Assembly: GCA_964275345.1 (NCBI GenBank)
Contig: CAXYBK010000003.1
Coordinates: 744,001-808,000, forward strand
DNA: 64,000 bases
From: MED-G78 sp964275345
GTDB taxonomy: Bacteria; Pseudomonadota; Gammaproteobacteria; Magnimaribacterales; D2472
Direction: 5' to 3'
Position 1 is the stretch's first letter; each line of letters begins with the position of its first letter. The notes under the pieces were generated by a model, which had not been told where the DNA came from, did no database searches, and saw nothing but the letters and a program-made list of their open reading frames with translations. Positions 18,971-27,765 of this stretch are shown here, piece by piece. The position numbers were made by a program, and so were the translations under genes.

Positions 18971-20463
18971 TCAGTATTTCTTTCAATAAACTCTTCAGCT
19001 TTTTCAAAAATCATTTTCTTTCTGTCTTTATTTAATTTCTCTAAAGCTTTAGGCATCAAAGATAGGCGAGGGTTTTTTTGAAAGAAATGTAAATTATCTT
19101 CTATAAATTTCCAATATAGACCATCTACAACATCACACCATTCGCCTTTCTTATGATTTGACATTCGCAACATATAACTTGAACCACAAATATATGGTTT
19201 TGTAGAAAAAATACCCCCATCAGCATATGTTCCCATGCCATAAACGTTGGGTACCATTACCCAATCATGAGCATCTACATACATTTCAGTAAACCAGTCA
19301 TAAATATTATGAGGACTCACTCTAGAAAGATTCATAAGGTTAGATATTATCATTAACCTGTTAATGTGATGTGTATACCCATATTGAAGTGTTTCTCTTA
19401 TAGCTTCATCTAATGGAGGAATTCCTGTATTGCCATCATACCAATTAGAATTTAGTTTCTTTTTGTGAGACCAAAAATTTAAATCTTTATATTCTGGTAT
19501 ATTTTCCCAATAAACGCCTCTTATAAACTCTCTCCATCCAAGAATTTGACGGACAAAGCCTTCAACAGAATTAAGTGGAATATTTAATTTAATATCATTA
19601 AATCTTTTTTCACACTCATTAATGCAATCCATAGGATCTAGTAAACCATTATTTAAATATGGAGAAAGAAGAGAGTGATATAAAAATGGATCATCTTTAT
19701 TAATAGCATCCTGAAAAGTGCCATAGTTAAAAAGATATTTATCTAAAAAATACTTAAGGTTCTTTTTAGCATCCTTATGAGTAACAGCCCAATTAAAATT
19801 TTCTAAGTCGCCGTAAGATTTTGGAAAAATTTCTTCAACCTCAACCATTAAATCAAATGTTATTGAATCAGTTATATTTTTCTTTCTCTTCGGAGGTATT
19901 TCTTTAAGTTTTGATATGCCTGCTCTATTTTCTTTATCTAAATTCCATTTGCCAGAAATAGGTTTATCTCCTTCCATTAGTATGGAATGCTTTTTTCTTA
20001 ACCAGCGATAATAAAATTCTTGAACTAAGCTTTTTTTCCCATCTGACCAGGACTTAAAATCATCAGCATGTGAAATAAATTTTGTATCTTCTAAAATATG
20101 AAGTAATTTGCCATGACTTTGTGCAAAGAACATTAATTCTGATAAAGTTTCATAATCTCCAGGTTTAGTAACAAAGATCTCTTCATAATCTTTTTTAAGA
20201 AATAATTCCTTTAAATAAGAAGCGATATAAGTAGTCTGTTTTGGCTTGATTTTTTCATGAATAACATTAAATCTTGAGCTCAAGGGCTCTTTTAAATTTC
20301 TTAATGATGCCAATAAAAATACAAGCTTTTGTTTATGATGATTATGCTTGTAAAAGGTTTCTATTGGCTCATAAAGCAACAAGTCATCTTCAGCTTTAAG
20401 ATGTTCATATACTAAATTATTCTCTGATAATTGATCAGGAAATATAATACCTAATGAGCTCAT
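18967..20463 (-). CDS. Cryptochrome/photolyase-related protein ((6-4)-photolyase-like family)
   Basis: 498 residues. N-terminal Rossmann domain (GIIFPDQLSENN) and C-terminal FAD helical domain with FVRQILGWREFIRG, THHINRLMIISNL and DAHDWVMVPNVYGM, matching the prokaryotic PhrB-like group that repairs UV photoproducts in light. Iron-sulfur members carry CxxC plus another Cys after the KPY..GS.Y..MS block. Here that block reads KPYICGSSYMLRMS and is followed by GEWCDVVDG, without CxxC, so a 4Fe-4S cluster seems absent. The ATGA overlap with the upstream PhoD-like gene suggests one message. Confidence 0.88.
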   Translation of the reverse strand: MSSLGIIFPDQLSENNLVYEHLKAEDDLLLYEPIETFYKHNHHKQKLVFLLASLRNLKEPLSSRFNVIHEKIKPKQTTYIASYLKELFLKKDYEEIFVTKPGDYETLSELMFFAQSHGKLLHILEDTKFISHADDFKSWSDGKKSLVQEFYYRWLRKKHSILMEGDKPISGKWNLDKENRAGISKLKEIPPKRKKNITDSITFDLMVEVEEIFPKSYGDLENFNWAVTHKDAKKNLKYFLDKYLFNYGTFQDAINKDDPFLYHSLLSPYLNNGLLDPMDCINECEKRFNDIKLNIPLNSVEGFVRQILGWREFIRGVYWENIPEYKDLNFWSHKKKLNSNWYDGNTGIPPLDEAIRETLQYGYTHHINRLMIISNLMNLSRVSPHNIYDWFTEMYVDAHDWVMVPNVYGMGTYADGGIFSTKPYICGSSYMLRMSNHKKGEWCDVVDGLYWKFIEDNLHFFQKNPRLSLMPKALEKLNKDRKKMIFEKAEEFIERNTD

Positions 20464-21440
20464 TGTATTCCCAGAAAAGGAATGGCTACAGATTCAAGCA
20501 TGGATCCTTTTTTATCTTTTAAATCTAACTGAATTTGTGAGGAATCAGTATTTATTGAGATGATTCCATAATTTTCTTCATGATGAGTTTTCCCAATTAA
20601 TAAAGCATCTGTTTCAGCACCTTTAACAGGCTTATTCATAGAGGATGATGTTATTTCATATATATTATTGTATTGATATATCCCCCCTCTATGCCTATCT
20701 CCAGAGATTACTACTACTTGCTTATTTGATGATTCAATTAAATCTATCAACCTTTTTCTTTCCAAAGAAAAATTACTCCATTTTTCAAATCTATGCTCTG
20801 TTGCTAGCAGCTGAATAGATGTAAGTAAAATAACTAGATCAGAATCTTTTTTTAATGAACTAGTAAGCCATTTCCACTGTGACTTCCCTAGGACTGTAGC
20901 ATCATTATCCGTATTATCTTTGTAAGAAGACTTAGATCCTTTAAGCTCCGATCGGAAATATCTTGTATCAAGACCAATAATATGAATTTTCATATCATCT
21001 AAATTTTTTATAACATCAAAATAGATACCTTCTCTTGATTGTCTTATATCATTTTCTGGTATATCCCAAAATTCAAGAAAAAGCTCCTGTGCCTCTTTTT
21101 TTAAATTATATTCACCGCCTCCATCATTTTTTCCATAGTCATGATCATCCCAGATCGCTAGTATGTCTTTTTCCATTAACCAGGCAGGAAAATTATTTTT
21201 TTGTTTTTTATAAGCTCTCGCCATCTTATTTAACTTTAACGACGGAGAATCGCCATAAACATTATCACCGAGAAAAATAAATCCATCCAAGTTATCTTTC
21301 TTAACTGCACTCCAAATTGGCTGAGGCTCGTCTTGATGGATGCATGAACCAAGTCCAAATCTTAGCTCATCAGAAAAAATAATAGAGGATTCAGCTAAAA
21401 GAAGAAGAGAGAAAATGGAGATAATCAGATTTTTTTTCAT
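20460..21440 (-). CDS. PhoD-like metallophosphatase, exported
   Basis: 326 residues with a signal peptide (about 1-23). Metal-site motifs of the PhoD/alkaline phosphatase D superfamily are visible in order: FGLGSCIHQ, FLGDNVYGD, IWDDHDYGKND and VISGDRHRGG. It should hydrolyse phosphate esters in the periplasm or outside. It lies upstream of and overlaps the photolyase-like gene by four bases. I found no clear Pho box before it. Phosphodiesterase activity is an alternative within the family. Confidence 0.88.
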   Translation of the reverse strand: MKKNLIISIFSLLLLAESSIIFSDELRFGLGSCIHQDEPQPIWSAVKKDNLDGFIFLGDNVYGDSPSLKLNKMARAYKKQKNNFPAWLMEKDILAIWDDHDYGKNDGGGEYNLKKEAQELFLEFWDIPENDIRQSREGIYFDVIKNLDDMKIHIIGLDTRYFRSELKGSKSSYKDNTDNDATVLGKSQWKWLTSSLKKDSDLVILLTSIQLLATEHRFEKWSNFSLERKRLIDLIESSNKQVVVISGDRHRGGIYQYNNIYEITSSSMNKPVKGAETDALLIGKTHHEENYGIISINTDSSQIQLDLKDKKGSMLESVAIPFLGIQ

Positions 21441-21478
21441 GTTAAAATTATTTTAGCAAACTATTACTTTGAAAACAT

Positions 21479-22213
21479 TTGTTTAAAAATCTAAATTCAC
21501 TCTTAATACTATTTATCCTAGTTTCATGCTCTTTAGAAAATGATGAAATCAATAATAAGTCTAGTTCTCTAATCAAGCCAAACTTTAGCTCATCACAATC
21601 AAGATATGATTGCGTTCTATATAAAGATAAGTCGTTAAATAGTCTTGAAGCTTTTATTCCAAATTTTGTAAATAAAGCTAAAGATCTTCTTCCTTCAGCC
21701 ACTTTGGAATTCTTATTTAATCAAGAAAAAAATATTGATAATTTTTCTATTCTATATCTTGATACTCAAGAAAATTTTAATGTTTCAACTCTTGCCCAAA
21801 TCCTGAGTGAAGAGGGTATTGATGATGTAGCTTCGTGCCAGCTCAGGGATGAAATAATGCTTTCCTCGGATATTTTTATTGATAATATCTCAATAAACTT
21901 TACTTCATTTGAAGTTGAGTTTCTTAACTGTGAATTTAATGAAGGTTTTAACTTTGGTACTTTTGCAATTGAGATAGATACTTTTTTAAATCTTGTTAGA
22001 AAGAAAGATGTTAAATACTTTGCAAAATTTCAGCAAATTAATAATGAAAGTAATAACTTTACATGGATTAATTATCTCAGTTCTGCTGAAGAGAAAGACA
22101 CTTTATATGAAGGCTGGCTTGAAGAGGAAGATTCAATAAAAATACAAGAATCATTTAATGCACAATCATTATGTAAATCTTCAGCGTCCTATAAGGGTTA
22201 TAAAGTTCTTTAA
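21479..22213 (+). CDS. Lipoprotein of unknown function
   Basis: 244 residues; family not recognised. The only usable start in this frame is TTG 21479 (a stop lies at 21470-21472). From there the N-terminus is a short lipoprotein signal ending ILVSC, Cys17, followed by a Ser/Asn-rich linker. The remainder is acidic with about four cysteines. It is divergent from the PhoD-like gene by fewer than 40 bases, so promoters must overlap. Confidence 0.65.
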   Translation: MFKNLNSLLILFILVSCSLENDEINNKSSSLIKPNFSSSQSRYDCVLYKDKSLNSLEAFIPNFVNKAKDLLPSATLEFLFNQEKNIDNFSILYLDTQENFNVSTLAQILSEEGIDDVASCQLRDEIMLSSDIFIDNISINFTSFEVEFLNCEFNEGFNFGTFAIEIDTFLNLVRKKDVKYFAKFQQINNESNNFTWINYLSSAEEKDTLYEGWLEEEDSIKIQESFNAQSLCKSSASYKGYKVL

Positions 22214-22313
22214 GATTTTTTATGTACATTAAACAATTATTTTTCTTGTTGTTTTTTTATAATCTTTTGTTAACTTAAAGACTTATAAAACTATTTAATT
22301 TCTGGAGGAAATT

Positions 22314-23066
22314 ATGAGAAATATATTTTTAATTTTAATGCTAGCATCTGCACCTTTTTCTTTTGCTGATGGGCATCTTTATGAACCAGTTGCAAATAAG
22401 GCTGAGTATTACATTGGTTCATTTAATGAAGGAAAGGATATGGATGACTTAATTGAATGGTCAGAAGACTTTATTGACTGGCAAGAAAGAAAAGCATCAG
22501 GAACTTATGACAGCATGCTATCTGTTCTTCTTGTTCCTTATTTTCACAATAATTTAAATTCTGTAGATACTGTTTGGCTTAATATTTGGCCAAATGCTAC
22601 TGCTCAATTTAAAGGCTTAGAATTTTGGTTAGCTAATGGAGCAAGTTTATTAAGTGAGCTCCCATCAACAAATTCACAGGTAGTTGATACTGCTCAATGG
22701 CCAATTTCAGAACCTGACAGTGAAGGGGATAATGGCATGGTAAGATTTTCTGATTGCAAATTAAAAGATGGTGTAACAGCTCTGGAAGCCTTTAAGGCAT
22801 ATAAAGATTTTGCAATTGCTGCTAAGGCAACTGGTGATAATTTAGGAAGAAAAATGATTTTTCCATCAGCCGGTGCTACAGAGGGTGATTATGACTTCGT
22901 ATATTCTTTATACTCTAATACGGTATCAGAGTTAGGTTCAGGTGGTGATAATTATTGGGAAAATATTAATGGCACTGATGCTGATGTTGCTTTAGGTGAT
23001 GTTATTGAGTCTTGTAATAACTATAGAACTTTTGCTACAACTGTTCTTAAAAGAGCTAAAACCTAA
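22314..23066 (+). CDS. Exported protein of unknown function
   Basis: 250 residues with a clean signal peptide ending FSFADG (about residue 20) and a strong ribosome site GGAGG eight bases before ATG 22314. Two cysteines (FSDCKL and VIESCNNY) could form a disulfide. The mature part is rich in Trp and acidic residues and has no catalytic motif that I know. It is a single-gene unit closed by a strong terminator, which with the ribosome site suggests solid expression. Confidence 0.75.
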   Translation: MRNIFLILMLASAPFSFADGHLYEPVANKAEYYIGSFNEGKDMDDLIEWSEDFIDWQERKASGTYDSMLSVLLVPYFHNNLNSVDTVWLNIWPNATAQFKGLEFWLANGASLLSELPSTNSQVVDTAQWPISEPDSEGDNGMVRFSDCKLKDGVTALEAFKAYKDFAIAAKATGDNLGRKMIFPSAGATEGDYDFVYSLYSNTVSELGSGGDNYWENINGTDADVALGDVIESCNNYRTFATTVLKRAKT

Positions 23067-23094
23067 ATATAAAAATAAAAATCTTATTTTTTAG

Positions 23095-23120
23095 CGGCCA
23101 ATTTTTATTGGCCGTTTTTT
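23095..23120 (+). terminator. Rho-independent terminator
   Basis: Eight-pair stem CGGCCAAT/ATTGGCCG with a TTTT loop (23095-23114) and six T. It closes the transcript of the exported protein at 22314-23066. Confidence 0.93.
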
Positions 23121-23159
23121 CTTCTGTTTAATATCTAATTGCTTTATAATTTTGCCCAC

Positions 23160-23234
23160 GCGGGTATCGTATAATGGCTATTATAAGAGGTTTCCAACCT
23201 TTTGATGAGAGTTCGATCCTCTCTACCCGCTCCA
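23160..23234 (+). tRNA. tRNA-Gly (anticodon UCC)
   Basis: 75-base cloverleaf: acceptor GCGGGTA/TACCCGC, anticodon stem AGAGG/CCTTT with loop TTTCCAA, T loop GTTCGATCC, encoded CCA at 23232-23234. Anticodon TCC reads GGA/GGG glycine codons. Confidence 0.95.
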
Positions 23235-23287
23235 CTTAATATTCCTTTTGCAAAGTATATTTATAACCTCTTAATTGGATAATAAAA

Positions 23288-23311
23288 AGCGGGCTATGTG
23301 CCCGCTTTTTT
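23288..23311 (+). terminator. Rho-independent terminator after tRNA-Gly(UCC)
   Basis: Seven-pair stem AGCGGGC/GCCCGCT with loop TATGT (23288-23306), preceded by A residues and followed by a T run, so it could also work for the opposite strand, where prepilin peptidase ends at 23405. Confidence 0.9.
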
Positions 23312-23404
23312 GTTGGTTAAAGGGGAAACTTATCAACATATAAGAGGAGATAACAGTACCAACATATCTATAGACATAAGCATATTAAAAAAGTTCCAAA
23401 TGAT

Positions 23405-24151
23405 TTAAATAAAAATAGTTTTAATTAAATAAAAAAAGATTGCACCAAGAATAAGACCGGAGCCAAGAGGTATCTCTTCTCTTTTTGATCTATCACTAAG
23501 TGCATAAATTAATATTGAGCAACTAGATCCAAGTAGAACAATTGGACCAAGACTTGATATTCCAAAAATGCTTCCAAGTCCACCTAGTAAAATGAAATCA
23601 CCACCACCAATTCCATCTTTAGATTTAATTATTTTAAAGAGAGCATTTATAAACCATAAGGATCCAAATCCAGCAATAAGTCCCAATAAAGCTTCTTGGT
23701 ATGAGGTAAATAAGTTAAAAAATAAATTAATTACAAGCCCTATAAAAATTAAACTTACATTTAAATAAATTGGAAGAAATAAATGCTTTAGATCTAAAAA
23801 AAATAAAATATAAAAGATAGTAAAAATTATGTAATAAATAAATCCAATAATATTTATTCCTATATTTAAAGCTATTAGCAAGATAATGATGGTATGAATT
23901 AATTCATTTAAAAGATAACTAGAATCAATTTTTTCACTGCAACTAGAACATTTACCTTTTTGAATTACATAACTAAAAATAGGTATTAGCATCCACTTGC
24001 CAAGACTAAATTTACAATTTGGGCAGTATGATCCTGGTGAATATAAGGTTAATGATTTATTAAATCTCATTTCTGGAAGTCGGTATAAGAGCATTGATGA
24101 AAAGCTGCCGATACAGGCTCCAAAAAATCCAACTAATAATAATTCGGCCAT
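23405..24151 (-). CDS. gspO: Prepilin peptidase / N-methyltransferase (type II secretion GspO, PilD)
   Basis: Inner-membrane aspartyl protease that cleaves and N-methylates type IV prepilin-like proteins. 248 residues with multiple TM helices; the N-terminal domain has GACIGSFSSMLLYRLP and the zinc-type CPNC/CSSC pairs, and the C-terminal domain has the catalytic GIGGGDFILL block. It should process the pseudopilins GspG-K encoded at 37-40 kb, since no other prepilin peptidase is seen here. The placement away from the gsp operon is common. A small membrane-peptide ORF ends 19 bases upstream. Confidence 0.93.
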   Translation of the reverse strand: MAELLLVGFFGACIGSFSSMLLYRLPEMRFNKSLTLYSPGSYCPNCKFSLGKWMLIPIFSYVIQKGKCSSCSEKIDSSYLLNELIHTIIILLIALNIGINIIGFIYYIIFTIFYILFFLDLKHLFLPIYLNVSLIFIGLVINLFFNLFTSYQEALLGLIAGFGSLWFINALFKIIKSKDGIGGGDFILLGGLGSIFGISSLGPIVLLGSSCSILIYALSDRSKREEIPLGSGLILGAIFFYLIKTIFI

Positions 24152-24170
24152 TAACTTTTAATCAGGAATT

Positions 24171-24257
24171 TTACTTTTTTGATATTTTTAGGCAGAAAAG
24201 CAAGAGTAAAATAGCTGGGATCGCATAGGCACTTATTACTAGTAATTTATCTAACAT
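24171..24257 (-). CDS. Possible 28-residue membrane peptide
   Basis: ATG at 24257 overlaps the 3' end of the ggt gene by 11 bases. The short product has a single hydrophobic segment (YAIPAILLLLFCL) flanked by charged ends, finishing in lysines, so it would be a one-helix membrane peptide. No family recognised. It bridges ggt and prepilin peptidase on the same strand, which favours real translation, but the ribosome site is weak. Confidence 0.4.
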   Translation of the reverse strand: MLDKLLVISAYAIPAILLLLFCLKISKK

Positions 24258-25986
24258 TTAGTCTCACTCCAATGGCTAGGGAATCTGGTCTTCTGGTATC
24301 ACCGAATCCGTAGTAAAAATTATTCTTCATCATAACAATTTGCAGGGAGGTTGCCGGATTTATCATTAAAACTTTATAACCTTTTTTAGCTAATGTCTCA
24401 GCATGCAAAGAATTGAAAGATTTTTCTAGCTGCAAAATATCTGGGTACCATTGATGATGGATTCTTGGTTTTAAGATTGCATCAGACACCTCGAAGTCAA
24501 AATCTATAATATTAAGAATTGATTGGAGAACAGTGGTTATTATTCTTGAGCCACCTGGTGTTCCAGTTGCAAAGTAGGGGATTCCATCTTTTAAAATTAT
24601 AGTTGGAGTCATTGAGCTCAATGGTCTTTTTTCAGGGACAATTTTATTTGCCTCACCACCCAATAAACCAAATTGATTTGGAGTTCCTGGCGAAGCAGAA
24701 AAATCATCCATCTCATTATTCATTAAAATTCCAGTACCCTCTATAGTTACTCCAGAACCATAAGAAGAATTAAGTGTATAGGTATTAGATATGATATTTC
24801 CGTATTGATCAGCAATTGAATAATGTGTTGTTTCAATACTCTCTTTTCTCATATATTCACCAGGCTCAATTGATGATGACGGAGTTGGAGGTGGCGTCAT
24901 AAATTCAAAGAGTTTTAATTTTTGATTTATTGCCTTTGAGTATTCTTTGCTAGTAAGCTCATCAACAGGAACTTTATAAAAATCAGGATCGCCTAGGTAC
25001 TCAGATCTATCTGCATATGCATATTTCATAACTTCAGTCAGCAAGGAAACATACCTTGGATTATTATGTCCAAAGGCTTTTAAGTCATGGTTTTCAAGTA
25101 TATTAAGCATTTGAATTAAATGAATTCCGCCAGAAGAGGGCGGCCCCATAGTTACAACATCAAATCCTCTATATTTAGACTTTAAAGGCTTTCTCCAACT
25201 AGGCCTATATTTTTTAAGATCTCTATGAGAAATTAAACCACCATTTTTTTCCATAGCACTGACAATTTTATTAGCTACTTCACCTTCATAAAAACCAGCT
25301 ACTCCGTTTTGGGCAATTAATCTAAGCGTCTGAGCAAGGTCAGTCTGAATGAGTAATGTATTAAATTTAATTGGATAATCTTTATAAAAAATAGATTCAG
25401 TTTCTTCAAATTGTGATAATTTTCTATGAACTCTATTCAAAGTCATTGTCATATAAGGTGACATTTCAAATCCATTATTTGCTAATTCAATTGCAGGTTG
25501 AAGTAACTTTTCCCATGGCATTGATCCAAATTTCTTGTGAACTTCCCACATTCCATAAACAGAACCAGGAACTCCAATAGCAAGATAGCCAATAGTAGAT
25601 CTTAATGAATTTACTGAACCATCTTCATTTAAATACATATCTCTTGAAGCTTTTAATGGTGCTTTTTCTCTATAATCGATTGAATAACTTTCATTAGAAG
25701 GCGCATCATGCATCACCATAAAACCGCCACCACCAATGTTTCCTGCTCTTGGAAGAACTACAGCTAATGCAAACCCAACTGCCACTGCTGCGTCATAAGC
25801 ATTACCACCTTGACTTAAAATATCCTCACCAACTTCAGAGGCTAGATAGTGTTGAGTGGCTACCATTCCATTACTTGCTAGAACTGGATGGGTGATTGAG
25901 CTTGGATTTAAGACAAGCTCTTGCGCGTTTAAGCCAAATGTAAAAGTTGAAAGAGTAACAATCAATAATTGAAGATTTTTAATCAT
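24247..25986 (-). CDS. ggt: Gamma-glutamyltransferase (gamma-glutamyltranspeptidase)
   Basis: Periplasmic N-terminal nucleophile enzyme that transfers or hydrolyses the gamma-glutamyl group of glutathione and related compounds. 579 residues: signal peptide (about 1-21), large-subunit region with GNAYDAAVAVGFAL, predicted autocleavage before Thr386 in ESIETTHYSIAD, and small-subunit motifs NNEMDDFS and RPLSSMTPT. The length is typical. It shares one base with the upstream acyl-CoA synthetase, so the two are likely co-transcribed, though their substrates have no obvious link. Confidence 0.94.
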   Translation of the reverse strand: MIKNLQLLIVTLSTFTFGLNAQELVLNPSSITHPVLASNGMVATQHYLASEVGEDILSQGGNAYDAAVAVGFALAVVLPRAGNIGGGGFMVMHDAPSNESYSIDYREKAPLKASRDMYLNEDGSVNSLRSTIGYLAIGVPGSVYGMWEVHKKFGSMPWEKLLQPAIELANNGFEMSPYMTMTLNRVHRKLSQFEETESIFYKDYPIKFNTLLIQTDLAQTLRLIAQNGVAGFYEGEVANKIVSAMEKNGGLISHRDLKKYRPSWRKPLKSKYRGFDVVTMGPPSSGGIHLIQMLNILENHDLKAFGHNNPRYVSLLTEVMKYAYADRSEYLGDPDFYKVPVDELTSKEYSKAINQKLKLFEFMTPPPTPSSSIEPGEYMRKESIETTHYSIADQYGNIISNTYTLNSSYGSGVTIEGTGILMNNEMDDFSASPGTPNQFGLLGGEANKIVPEKRPLSSMTPTIILKDGIPYFATGTPGGSRIITTVLQSILNIIDFDFEVSDAILKPRIHHQWYPDILQLEKSFNSLHAETLAKKGYKVLMINPATSLQIVMMKNNFYYGFGDTRRPDSLAIGVRLNVR

Positions 25987-27617
25987 TAGATCAATTCTGC
26001 TTCAGCTATTTTTTTTGCCCATTTATAGTCAGCTTTTCCATTTGGTGCTCTCATTACTTCAGATACAAAAATAATAGATTTTGGCAATTTATAACCTGAC
26101 AAATGTTCACGAGTGGAGCTAATAAGTTCAGCTTCATCAATTTCACAATTTTCAACTAGAGATACAACTCCTACAACTTTATTGCCAAATCTTTCATCAG
26201 GTAGACCAACAACCAAAGAGTCATAAACATTACTATTAAGCTTTAGAGCCTCCTCTACCTCTTCGGGATAAATTTTTTCACCAGCTGAATTAATACAATT
26301 ACTTCCCCTTCCTAAAAGCGTTATGGTTCCATCAGCCTCAACCAAAGCATAGTCTCCAGGAAACGAGTACCTAGTTCCATTAAATTCTTTAAAAGTAGCA
26401 TCAGATTTTTCTTTATCCTTGTAATAACCTTCAGGAACTAAACCACTAGTACCTATTAAACCTCTTACACCAGAGCCTGGTAATACTTCTTCACCATCAT
26501 CGCTTACCACCACAACACCTGGATTAAGTCTGAACTTCGCAGTGGCCGCACCATCTTCGCGAGTAGTAACTGAAGAGCCCATACCACCTTCGCTAGAACC
26601 CATAGCATCCATCAAGACCATATCATGATGTTCCAATAAAGAAGCCTTTACATCTGCACTAAACATAACTCCACTTGAATAAATGAGCTTAAGAGTTTCA
26701 AGGTTATAAGGTTTATTTTCTGAGACAGCTCTATCTAATTCTTTCACCATAGGTTTGGCAAAAGAATCACCCACTATAATAATATTAGTAATACCAACTC
26801 TTTCAACTTCTTCCCATAAGAGTTTAGTATCAAGACCTAAGTTAGGAGTAGTTACAACACAACCACCAAGAAGATGGGAAAGAAATCCACCTAGCCACAT
26901 TCCAGTTCCATGCATTAAAGGGCATGCAACAAAACTTTTAGCAAGCTCCCCATTTTCATGTAAGTTTAAAATTGTATCTTTAATATCAGCTAATTCATCG
27001 GGAACATCCACACCCATGCCTTTTAATGTTTTCAGCATAGAATTAACAAAGCCACCATGAGTATACATAACACCTTTAGGCATTCCTGTTGTACCACCGG
27101 TGTATAACATATAAATATTACCTTCATTTCTCTCTATTCTTGGCATTGGAGCTGTATTTTGCACAACATCGCTATAAGCATGAGAGCCCTCCAGTAATGG
27201 AGTTGAATCTTCAAGTTGTATCCAAACTTTTACTTTTGGTAACTCATCTCTTATTTTTTCAACTTGATTTGCGTAACACCCTTGGTAAAAAACAGCTTCA
27301 GAGTCTGAATTGTCTAATAGGTAGATTAATTCATTAGATTGATATCTATAATTAACATTAATCGGAACACCCATAACCTTAAATGCAGCATAGTGAGCTA
27401 CTAGATATTCATTAGAGTTGTGAAGATATAAACCAACTTTAGAATCTTCACTAATATCATGATCAGATAAAAACTGTGCTACTTTTGCAGCTTCATTATC
27501 ATATTCTCTCCAAGTTAGAGTTGAATTACCACAGATCGCAGCAGGATTATCTGGAAGTAAATCTGCATTTTGCTCAAAGATATTTGCAAAGTGTCTTAAA
27601 GAATAGTTAATTGTCAT
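25986..27617 (-). CDS. Acyl-CoA synthetase (AMP-forming)
   Basis: 543 residues of the ANL superfamily: P-loop MLYTGGTTGMPKGVMYTHGG, A5-like MGSSEGGMG, motif TRYSFPGDYALVE, and the C-terminal hinge with GRGSNCINSAGEKIYPEEVE and late lysine in PNGKADYKW. It activates a carboxylic acid to the CoA thioester through an acyl-AMP; the chain type cannot be told. It is divergent from a second synthetase (27766), with about 150 bases of shared promoter region, and overlaps ggt by one base. Confidence 0.9.
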   Translation of the reverse strand: MTINYSLRHFANIFEQNADLLPDNPAAICGNSTLTWREYDNEAAKVAQFLSDHDISEDSKVGLYLHNSNEYLVAHYAAFKVMGVPINVNYRYQSNELIYLLDNSDSEAVFYQGCYANQVEKIRDELPKVKVWIQLEDSTPLLEGSHAYSDVVQNTAPMPRIERNEGNIYMLYTGGTTGMPKGVMYTHGGFVNSMLKTLKGMGVDVPDELADIKDTILNLHENGELAKSFVACPLMHGTGMWLGGFLSHLLGGCVVTTPNLGLDTKLLWEEVERVGITNIIIVGDSFAKPMVKELDRAVSENKPYNLETLKLIYSSGVMFSADVKASLLEHHDMVLMDAMGSSEGGMGSSVTTREDGAATAKFRLNPGVVVVSDDGEEVLPGSGVRGLIGTSGLVPEGYYKDKEKSDATFKEFNGTRYSFPGDYALVEADGTITLLGRGSNCINSAGEKIYPEEVEEALKLNSNVYDSLVVGLPDERFGNKVVGVVSLVENCEIDEAELISSTREHLSGYKLPKSIIFVSEVMRAPNGKADYKWAKKIAEAELI

Positions 27618-27765
27618 TTTTTCCCTCTATTTCTAAATTTTTATTATGTTTAATCATCCAAATTACTATATTTTTCTATCTATGACAATTTCATTCTTAA
27701 TCAATAGAATCTTTATTTAATTTCGTAGTAAAATAATTTTCTTACACCTGGGGAGAGGTTTATAT

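Noticed and set aside
22234..22290. 18-codon hydrophobic ORF before the exported protein gene
   Set aside because: No ribosome site, low complexity and strongly AT-rich; probably chance.
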